Shown piece by piece: positions 56,438 through 64,000 of a DNA stretch of 64,000 nt. This DNA comes from Adineta ricciae. Lineage: Eukaryota > Rotifera > Eurotatoria > Adinetida > Adinetidae. The notes under the pieces were generated by a model. That model ran no database searches. It saw only the letters and a program-made list of their open reading frames with translations, and was not told the DNA's origin. Where the stretch lies: positions 1 through 64,000 of the forward strand of contig CAJNOJ010000099.1 of assembly GCA_905250025.1 (NCBI GenBank). The letters run 5' to 3'. The position numbers and the translations under genes were made by a program. Each line of letters opens with the position of its first letter. The stretch's first letter is position 1.

Positions 56438-57385
56438 ATGTCCTCAAGTGCCGATTTAGCACGTGCAATCACGATATATTGCGGTATACCAATATTAGTT
56501 TGTGGTACTGTCGGGAATTTTCTAAATCTTATTTTACTTTGGCAAAGTCGCCGAAATTCTTGTGCATTTCTCTTTCTATGTTCATCAATATTTAACTGTT
56601 TTGCTCTTTTTTTCGGTTTATTTACTCGAATATTAAATGTCGGTTTTGGTCTTGATTGGTCTCAAACGAATCTCATCTGGTGTAAAATTCGCATTGCCTT
56701 CTCCGAAGCCAGCTTCCTTCTATCATTAACATGCATCTGTCTCGCAAGTGTTGACCGTTGTCTTGCCAGTTGCCGAAGTGCTACATTAAGAAAATTTAGT
56801 CGACTATCAACAGCTCGAATATCAATTCTAGTTTCAATCATATTTTGGGTGTGCCACGCCACACCTAATCTAATCTTTGCAAATCTCTTACCATCACCAA
56901 CCGCCAGCTCAACCTTCGTCTGTGCAATCACACCCAATCAAATACTTTCGAATTATCAAATATATTTTTCTCTATTAGTCTATCTTGGTGTATTACCAAC
57001 ATCGATTTTAATTATTACAGGTGTACTAACCTATCGAAATACCAGTAAACTACGACTTGATTATCAGCGTGAACTGATTCAGAAACAGTTAACAAATATG
57101 ATGCTCATTCAAATACCTGTTATACTTATATCAACCGTTCCGTATATTGCATTCAGCGAATATCGAGCATTGACGTCAAAACAAACAAAATCGGCTAGTC
57201 GAAGAGATATCGAAAATCTGGCAACGAACATCGTAACGTTGCTGTTCTACGTGGCATTTACATGTCAATTTTTTGTTTTCTTCTTCTCATCACCAAAATT
57301 CCGACGGCAGCTTAATCCTTCAGTCTTGTGCCAACGGAGACATCGAGTTAGTCATGACTCTACGAATGCAAAGCAACCAGCGTAA
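56438..57385 (+). CDS. Rhodopsin-like G-protein-coupled receptor
   Basis: A single exon encodes 315 residues with seven hydrophobic segments. Segment 1 is IYCGIPILVCGTVGNFLNLI with the G-N pair; segment 3 ends in CLASVDRCLASC (D-R-C in place of D-R-Y). A Cys before segment 3 (LIWCKIRIAF) and one in loop 2 (FVCAITPN) can form the conserved disulphide. A long third intracellular loop (YRNTSKLRLDYQRELIQKQL) and a basic tail face the cytosol. Similar in type to the receptor at 13483-14445, including the ITIYC/G-x-x-x-N start, but clearly a different member. Ligand unknown. Confidence 0.82.
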   Translation: MSSSADLARAITIYCGIPILVCGTVGNFLNLILLWQSRRNSCAFLFLCSSIFNCFALFFGLFTRILNVGFGLDWSQTNLIWCKIRIAFSEASFLLSLTCICLASVDRCLASCRSATLRKFSRLSTARISILVSIIFWVCHATPNLIFANLLPSPTASSTFVCAITPNQILSNYQIYFSLLVYLGVLPTSILIITGVLTYRNTSKLRLDYQRELIQKQLTNMMLIQIPVILISTVPYIAFSEYRALTSKQTKSASRRDIENLATNIVTLLFYVAFTCQFFVFFFSSPKFRRQLNPSVLCQRRHRVSHDSTNAKQPA

Positions 57386-57749
57386 CTAACGAACTATTTC
57401 CTTCTAAATATAATGCCATATTTGTATTGCATGTTGTCTGTGCTTTTGTGTAGATGAAATAAAACGTGTTATGATACACTAATCATACACACAATAACAT
57501 GCTTAGAAATCTTTGTAATTTCAAATTTTGCAGGATAGAAATTTATAATGTCGAATAAAGAACAGGATTGATGGTAAATGATATCATATTTGCTTTTTTC
57601 TTCCTTTTATGCACGTGATAAGCATAAATAATATTATTTGATAACTGACGAAAATGATATAAAACTTGAAACACACAACAGAAGATTATTATTCTGTGTT
57701 TTTTTTTCGTATAACGAGACCACCGAATGGTCTAGTATATGTTGTAGAC
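57386..57749. other. Spacer between receptor and hydrolase genes
   Basis: 364 bp, AT-rich; carries the receptor 3' end and the hydrolase promoter. No other feature. Confidence 0.4.
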
Positions 57750-58863
57750 ATGCCATACGTGCAGTTACCTACATCTCATCAGAATATCAAGTTATACTAC
57801 GAAGTACATGGCTCTGGTGACATCAAAGTGCTCTTTATTATGGGTTTGAGAACTGAAGGTTGTGCTTGGAAATATCAAGTAAAGTCCGAGCACGCATTTT
57901 ATAAAATGTGCTTTGATATTTTTGCACATATAGACCGATTTTTTTCGTAAACTACCAGAATTTGAAGTAAGCGTAAGAACAGACTAATAGAAATACATTT
58001 GGTTGATTAGTGTGTGAGTTATGATAATCGTGGGTGTGGTCGGACGTCGACACCGATGACACTAGAGTATACAACGGTTCAAATGGCAAAAGATGCTCTT
58101 GAATTAATTGATCATTTGCGTTGGTCACAATGTCACGTTGTGGGTGTGTCGATGGGTGGGATGATCGCATTAGAATTAGCATTGTTAGCGCCACGTAGAA
58201 TTATTTCATTGACTTTAATGGCTACACACGCTGGTGGTCTCATTGGGCAAGCACCATTAATGGGTCTGTACGGTGTCTTACGGTCATTAGTATTAAGCAA
58301 CGAAGAGAAGATTGTCGAAAATGCTCTTGCAATGCTTTATAGTCGGAAAACGTTGAATGATCCGAGCAAACGACAAGTAATTTCGAGATATCTACTCTTA
58401 TACTAGAGCGTTTACTATCATGCATTTGCTTGAATCGTTGTAGTACTTCTTTGATTATCATCGTGAACGATTTAGAACTCGAGTTCCATTGAAATTGGTC
58501 GGCATGTTCGGACAAATGTTTGCCGTTCAACGGCATTATATCAACTACGCTGATTTATTAAAAATTCGCTATGCAAACTTTCCATGTTTAGTTATGGTAG
58601 GCACTGAAGATCGCCTGGTGCGTGAAACTAATTCATATATGCTGCAAAGAGTATGCACAAATTCCCTCGTGCTGTTCTTCTGAGAAGTTTGTGTATTCGT
58701 TGTTTAGACACTTGGCTGTCGGCTTGTTAAACTCGAACATGCAGGACATGATATAGGAGGTGAATGTGCCGATCAAGTCAATCAAGAATTGCTAGGTAAA
58801 GAAGTTATAGATACAGGCGGTTTCGTGGCCAATGATAATCGTTTTCTGCGTAGCTTTGTTTAA
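57750..58863 (+). CDS. Alpha/beta hydrolase
   Basis: Exons 57750-57878, 57934-57966, 58011-58376, 58444-58650 and 58708-58863, with introns of 44-67 bp all in phase 0, encode 296 residues. The fold is visible as KVLFIMGLRTEG, SYDNRGCGRTSTP, the nucleophile elbow VVGVSMGGMIALE (G-x-S-x-G), the acid region MVGTEDRLV and the catalytic His in LEHAGHDIGG. Exon 2 is only 33 bp. No leader peptide is seen. The reaction (esterase, lipase or C-C hydrolase) cannot be specified. The reading frame ends at 58863 inside sequence where another frame continues as a membrane protein; see the next entry for the possibility that both are one gene with a frame break. Confidence 0.8.
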
Positions 58864-59443
58864 ATCCATTAACCACAAAGAAAAATCATCGGAGATTCTT
58901 TCTGAATATGCAACGGAAATACAGGCAGTCGAGCGAAGCTGTCAACATCGAACGCATTGCTTTATTCATAATTGTGCTGGCTTTATTAAAGTAAGGTGAT
59001 TTAGCTCCTAATGTTAATTGACGTTTGATCGTTAGGGTGCAATAATTGGTTTAATTCTTTACTACACATTAGTCAACGGTTTATCAAAAACTGAACTTGA
59101 AAGCATACATTTACGTACTCGTTGTATCGTACTAATTGGTTGTTTAAGGTAAACTCGTATAATCTATCTATTTCTAATTGTGACTAATTGATTTGGTCAC
59201 TTTTGTAGCGGTTTTTGTCGGTCGCTAATATGCATTTACAATGCACTCCGAGCGCGATTCTTTGTTCAGAAGCATCGATTAGTCCTTGAACGTGCTGCCA
59301 GCCATGGCGGTATTGGCATCAGTTTGTCTGATCGAGTCAAGAATGGTATTCCACACGGATGTGGCTTTGACTTTCCTGTGCTATCAGTTATTTTTACACT
59401 GGCTCTCGCTGCTCTTGTTTGGTGGACAAGGCAGTACCACTAA
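58832..59443 (+). CDS. Membrane protein, or displaced C-terminus of the hydrolase
   Basis: Exons 58832-58990, 59036-59148 and 59209-59443 join over 45- and 60-bp introns to 168 residues. Two hydrophobic stretches flank a Cys/His-rich part: VERSCQHRTHCFIHNCAGFI, GAIIGLILYYTLVNGL, CIVLIGCLSGFCRSLICIYN, and a final FPVLSVIFTLALAALVWW. The first exon overlaps the last 32 bp of the hydrolase in another frame and has no promoter space of its own. This suggests either a hydrolase-membrane fusion with a one-base frame break near 58835-58865, a hidden alternative splice, or overlapping genes. No family recognised. Confidence 0.5.
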
Positions 59444-59894
59444 GCCATGAAACCATTTAATAGAGGTTTTCTTTTTCACAAAGAAACGATTTGATACTAC
59501 GTAATTCGTTGATCAATTTGGTTCACTATCGTTGATAAAAAAATATTTTCCATAAACGCATCCGCGATGTTTAGTTCGTATTAGCGCCCCCAGCTCCGTG
59601 TAATTGAAAAGAACTGATTCCAAGCGGAAACCTACTTTCTAAACAAAATTGAAAGCAAAGGAAAGAAAATAATGAGTTACTATACTTAGTCTGAAAAAGA
59701 ACTTCCTGAGTACGAAATAGATATCCAGTGTCAGAAGTCAATTTATGAAAAGAATATGCGATGGAAAAATTTATATAACACATAAGTCCACGTATTATGA
59801 GTATTGACTGTACATGTCTGAGGTTTACTCATGTATGGTTGTGATTGTATGAACTAGATCAATTCGAATGGCTTCATCTATGTTTTTGTCAATG
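59444..59894. other. Convergent 3' spacer
   Basis: 451 bp between convergent genes. An open frame at 59571-59783 on the minus strand has no support. A short terminal exon of the next gene may extend into 59820-59890. Confidence 0.35.
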
Positions 59895-60330
59895 TCAATG
59901 ATGAGCCAATATTGAACGAATCTTTTCATCAGATTGTCGAGGATCACTAGCACGACTTGCGATATAAGCTGTATCGTGTGCGTATTTCATAGATTCAGCA
60001 TATAGTGCGTCGCGTTGTCCGATGACAAAGCAATACAAACGCAAAATCAACGTTGCACATATGAAAACAACTATTGGCATAATAGATACTTCGTGATGGT
60101 TATCAATGGTAAATCAGTAACCGTGGTTGTAAATTCAATGACCGTACATAATAAAATAACAACAATGGTCGGTCTCTGAGCTAAACTTGTTCGTCGGGCA
60201 CGATTAATACTCCGTACTGATTTTTCAAATGCATACAGATCTATAATTCTTGCTAGCCGTAGAGGAGATTGAGTCCAATATCGTACGTTCCTACACAATC
60301 CTATAAAACCAACTCGAAAGCGATAAAATC
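59895..60330 (-). CDS. Small membrane protein, tandem paralogue 1 (possibly degraded)
   Basis: Minus-strand exon sequence begins after an acceptor at about 60307 with CRNVRYWTQSPLRLARIIDL, then YAFEKSVRSINRARRTSLAQ, then a membrane stretch. A GTACGG...CAATAG intron (about 60073-60151) can join VVILL to FVFICATLILRLYCFVIGQR and ESMKYAHDTAYIASRASDP. It aligns with the gene at 60871-61600 (R-S-V-R, I-N-R-A-R-R-T/S-S-L, E-S-M-K-Y) but lacks much of the second membrane region. A first exon near 60340-60400 was not fixed. It may be a shortened paralogue or a pseudogene. Function unknown. Confidence 0.4.
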
Positions 60331-60870
60331 AACAGAAGTATTACCCGTTTTCTTCTTTCTGTATGCTATATAATACTATCTTGAACAAAAAATGGTATAA
60401 ATATCTAAATCCTATCTAGATTCTAGAATGCATACGAGCACGAGCTGAACACGTCGTTCAAATTTTGAATATGTTCTCATGGTACAAAATATTCTGATGG
60501 GCGTATCTTTTTCGTCAAACATAAATGTGATATGCATTAGCCCTGAAATCGATGACAACATGCAAAGTATGCATTGGTACAGTGATCATATAAATTATTT
60601 TTATTTATACACGTATACTTTCGCGTTGGTTTTACTTGAAAAGCGAAATAGCCAAGATAAAAATACAGATTTGATTTGGCTATTGACGTCGTTTCTTTTT
60701 CATCGAGAATGTAATTAAATGATAATGATCACTCATGACATTTTACCCATGAATAAGAACTAATTTATGTTTGAGCGAGCCCGCTCATTCGAACAAGTCC
60801 AATCGTCAACTTGTATACAGTCGAAAAAGTAAAAACTGTCAGTAAAGCGACATCGCTATCATCAAACGGT
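60331..60870. other. Spacer between the two tandem membrane genes
   Basis: 540 bp. The open frame 60479-60718 is composition-driven and not supported. Carries the promoter or first exon of paralogue 1. Confidence 0.35.
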
Positions 60871-61600
60871 TTAATAGACTAAAGAAAGATGCGATTGTTG
60901 CCCAAGATAGGATGTTGGTTCATAAATCTTTCGAACTTCCCGATCCATTTTTTTACCAATGTCAATAGCCAGCTAGAATTGATTATTTTAAACAATGACG
61001 AATCGTATTAAATAAGATACTACTCACAGAATAATATATATTAGAGCCTCTCACGAAAGGATTGTATTGATAGCTTTGATTCGCAATGCTATCTATCTGT
61101 AATCGCCATTTCATTGGTATCGGTCGTCTAGTTATGTATTTCATCGATTCAGAGCCTATTGCTTCCACCAATCGATTCGAGTGTGGTGAACAAATGCCAA
61201 GTGCTAAACAACTAGAAACTACAATCGAAATAACTGATACAACAGCTCCAATCACAATCAGAACAATCCATAAGGTTCGATCTGTATTGTTAATCAATGC
61301 GAAACCAACAATTGTTATTGCAATTCCAATGATGAAACATATTATGAGTATCAAATTGGCAAATATTTGAAGGAGACTTGACCGACGAGCACGATTAATG
61401 TTTTTTATTGATTCATGAAACTCATACGGATGTACAATACCATTCAATTCGGAAGGAAAATCCTCGCGAAATCGTACACTTCTACAAAATCCTTAGTTAA
61501 GGAAAAACATCAGAAGCACATTTTCGAAAGTCAACAATCAAAACTTACTCTTTTCCTCTCCTATACGGATACTTTTTTGCACGCTGAATGGTTCGAACAT
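60871..61600 (-). CDS. Small membrane protein, tandem paralogue 2
   Basis: Exons 61549-61600, 61028-61491 and 60871-60972 join over introns of 57 and 55 bp in matching phases to 205 residues. The protein starts MFEPFSVQKSIRIGEEK, has a charged region with INRARRSSLLQIFANL, then two or three membrane segments (LILIICFIIGIAITIVGFAL, LWIVLIVIGAVVSVISIVV), a Cys/His patch (LALGICSPHSNRL) and a soluble tail ending QQSHLSLVY. No family is recognised; the layout resembles small tetraspan-like or CD225-like proteins only in general terms. A shorter relative lies immediately downstream, so the pair arose by tandem duplication. Confidence 0.55.
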
Positions 61601-62072
61601 ATGTGCTTCTATCTAAAACAACATTCGAACAAACTTTTTCACCCTACCAATACTACAAGTTTTCCGCGTAGCTTTCAGTTCGCAACGAGGAAGTAAACAT
61701 ACTCATCATAGTTTTTCACATGTTTCTCGCTCATACGCGATACGTTCGTCTAACATAAGGAAAAATATGTATAAATAAATTAACCGTAAAATATTTTGAG
61801 GGCGTGGGAAAGATAGGAAAAAGTGACAATTTCACCTGAAAATTTGAGAAATAGAAGAAGAGAGAGTGAACGTCATTGACAGAATGAGCAATCGTGGAAA
61901 TATCTCACACTGATTTCAAGACTACAGGCACTCTTCAACGATCACTTTCGAATTATATTGTTTAGCAATTAGAAGAAAGACAGCATTGATTTATTTAGAA
62001 GTAATTGCACGTTTTTGGTTTGAATATATCAAATATTACATTTAGAAGAAAAAACAAAATATTACACTGTTT
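61601..62072. other. Spacer between membrane-protein and PhyH genes
   Basis: 472 bp, AT-rich; no exon or repeat recognised. Confidence 0.4.
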
Positions 62073-63171
62073 TTATAATTCTGCATATGGCTTTTTTCCG
62101 CCGAGTTTTGCAACGAAACTTAACACTTCCTCTTCGATTTCTTTGTCCATTTGATCATAATCTGTTCGTTCGAAGTATTGTTCATCTTCTGGTACAATTC
62201 GTCGTTTTTCATTCCATTGTTCACAGCCACTGAATGAAAAATCATAACCAGAACGATATTTAGGCCAACTTCGGTAGTGATTGATTCCTTGTACAGCCGC
62301 TCCACTCATCATCATCACTGGTTGTGTTTTATCGATACATTCAGTCGTAGGCGCCATGTATCTAAAGCGAATCGCATGAAACAAATGATTTTCTAGGCGA
62401 TTTTGTTTACTTCAACGTACCTAATTGTCAATCCACATCGTCTCCGATCACTTGTATTCGCGTCAGAACCATGAACGATGTTAGGATGGTGAATACTAAT
62501 ATCTATGAGAAAGAAAACTTGGCTAACCGAAAGAAATACATTAGATTTTGCTTACCACCGGGTTCCAAAATCATATCGACAACATCGTTTTGATTAATAT
62601 CCTCATCACGATGTGTATAACTACCCAGAACATTAGTAACCGACACATCTTCTTTCAAGTCAGTCAGTCCTTGCTTATGACTACCACGAATCACGCGTAG
62701 ACAACCGTTTTCTCGATCACTTCGATCGACAGCTAACCACATTGTCAAGACATTCATTGGTTTCAACGGCCAATATGCGCCTATTAGTTCTCGATATTAT
62801 TCTAAAAATCTCTTCTGAATAATGCGAAGCTCACCGTCTTGATGCCAAAGAACAGCCATGCCTGTTTTAGGTGGTTTGGAAAAGTAGTGCGACGAGAACA
62901 GAGCAATTCCCTTATCTGGTTCAATGAAAGGTTTTCCAAAAATAGCGGCTAAATCTAATAAGCGTTGATCACTGACGAGTCGAATCCAAAATGGATCATT
63001 TCGCATGATTGGATGATGTAGATGTTCGCCTGGAATGGTTGGATATTTCTTTTGTAGGAAATCGACATGCTGTTGGCATTCTTTGACTAATTGAGCATCA
63101 ATGACATTTCGTATGATCGCATACCCATCACGTTCGTATTGCTCCACTAATTCAGAATATTGATTAGTCAT
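62073..63171 (-). CDS. Phytanoyl-CoA dioxygenase (PhyH) family protein
   Basis: Exons 62835-63171, 62556-62780, 62421-62502 and 62073-62361 join over introns of 53-59 bp to 310 residues. The double-stranded beta-helix has the iron-binding H-x-D in VLWHQDGAYW (split by intron 1) and the distal His in PNIVHGSDANTS, followed by the 2-oxoglutarate-binding Arg in CGLTIRYMAP. MNVLTMWLAVDRSDRENGCL and RVIRGSHKQGL are typical PhyH segments. The family uses Fe(II) and 2-oxoglutarate to hydroxylate diverse substrates. There is no clear peroxisomal PTS2 or PTS1 (the protein ends in YAEL), so this is not classical phytanoyl-CoA hydroxylase; it resembles the broader PhyH/EctD-like group. Confidence 0.85.
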
Positions 63172-63922
63172 AGAAAAGAAGAAAACTTATCTGGAATGAG
63201 AGAATGATTCATGTATCTATTTATTTAACTTTTGGATTTAGAAGCAATACGTCTAAGTGACATAATGTAATGCGTGATGATAGTGTCAAAAGATTATTAT
63301 GAGAGAAACATGTAGATTTCAGGGAGGCATTCGAAACAAGAGGTACTATGTATAGTGATGGTATACAGAAGAACCAAACAAGGCGGTTGTCCCTCGTCGG
63401 TAGACGGAGAATTTGAAATAGTGAAAAAGAGAATACAAAGGTTTTATCTCTAGTCATATTCTTTTGAGTGTTGCAAGCAAAATGTAAATGAAAATGCTAC
63501 AATCATTAGAATACGTATCTCTAAAGATAGAGCTTATCTATTAGTTTGTGTGCCTTATGCACACAAATGACTAAACGAAGCGCATATAAATTAAGAAACT
63601 CTCGATAATACGACAATGCTATCAGATCTAGGTTAAATTGAGATTATGGCTTTCCATTTTATGTAACTAGCGCTTATATTCAAACGATTGCCGACATTGA
63701 GGTAAAGATAAGTGCCAACAAAGAATTCATTTCACACATTATGCCATTCATAAAAAAGTTAAGAATACGATTAGTAGTCTTGATTCGTTTCAAATTAAAT
63801 TTATCGAAAACTCGATTTAATCTATAGTCAGTAGATAGAGAAATCAAAGCACCCATAGTCAGACATCGTATCACACATGTCCAATGTCTTTTTCATCAAA
63901 TAAGTTTATACTGAGAAGTCAC
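63172..63922. other. Spacer at the right end
   Basis: About 750 bp, AT-rich; open frames here are short and unsupported. Holds the PhyH promoter. Confidence 0.4.
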
Positions 63923-64000
63923 TTATTTGCGATGTGTGCGACGATAGAGACCCCACTGTTTTCTCTTAATTGGTAAATGAAATTGGCTTATGTATTCTCG
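63923..64000 (-). CDS. C-terminal tail of a gene running off the right edge
   Basis: The minus strand is open from the window edge to a TAA at 63923-63925, encoding REYISQFHLPIKRKQWGLYR and RTHRK. The basic, aromatic composition looks like a real C-terminus, but 25 codons are too few to name a family or exclude chance. Confidence 0.3.
   Translation of the reverse strand, partial: REYISQFHLPIKRKQWGLYRRTHRK

Noticed and set aside
1-64000. tRNA or rRNA genes and retroviral or Polinton-like copies
   Set aside because: I scanned for tRNA-like A/B boxes with cloverleaf potential, rRNA cores, reverse transcriptase, integrase and capsid motifs and saw none that I can support; a covariance-model and profile search would be decisive.

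Overview
The window looks like nuclear DNA of a bdelloid rotifer (an Adineta- or Rotaria-like animal). It is AT-rich and gene-dense, about one gene per 2 kb on both strands, with many short introns of 45-80 bp. Animal genes (rhodopsin-like receptors, PEPCK, a MOXD1-like monooxygenase, trypsin, a phytanoyl-CoA dioxygenase, an AA15 LPMO) sit beside genes of bacterial type (GH36 alpha-galactosidase, a GH63-type glycerate-glycoside hydrolase, a YkuD L,D-transpeptidase). ADP-ribosyltransferase/leucine-rich-repeat proteins and NHL-repeat relics also fit bdelloids. The assignment is inferred from gene content; no rRNA or marker gene is present.

Layout. 0-15.7 kb: tail of a gene entering from the left, ART-LRR protein, receptor, secreted GH36 enzyme, F-box-like protein, long-chain acyl-CoA synthetase, PF13826-type membrane protein, second receptor, prolyl-4-hydroxylase-like dioxygenase. 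15.7-20.8 kb: two non-autonomous Helitrons in opposite orientation enclose a ten-exon PEPCK gene. 20.8-26.8 kb: gene-poor, repeat-rich, with a dead NHL-repeat gene and three copies of a palindromic fold-back element. 26.8-29.5 kb: two bacterial-type genes head to head, then a damaged CD225-like gene. 30.4-34.1 kb: tandem two-exon genes with a PARP/ART-like C-terminal domain. 34.7-39.4 kb: a caspase-like domain apparently spliced to a long exon with a possible ubiquitin-like region, a vWA domain and a C-terminal E2 domain. 40-51.7 kb: small unknown gene, trypsin-like protease, ankyrin pseudogene, LRR protein, putative glycosyltransferase with C-terminal extension, FkbM methyltransferase, AA15 LPMO, secreted nicotinamidase. 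52.7-64 kb: 13-exon MOXD1-like gene, third receptor, alpha/beta hydrolase running into a membrane-protein gene, tandem small membrane proteins, PhyH dioxygenase, and a gene tail at the right edge.

Themes. Several genes use or regenerate NAD (ART-LRR, two PARP/ART-like proteins, nicotinamidase). Several attack outside polymers or sugars (GH36, GH63, LPMO, YkuD). The most unusual object is the caspase-vWA-E2 gene, which would put a protease, a metal-dependent adhesion-type module and a ubiquitin-conjugating enzyme in one polypeptide of about 1324 residues. Exon joins were deduced by eye from splice consensus and reading-frame phase and have no transcript support.
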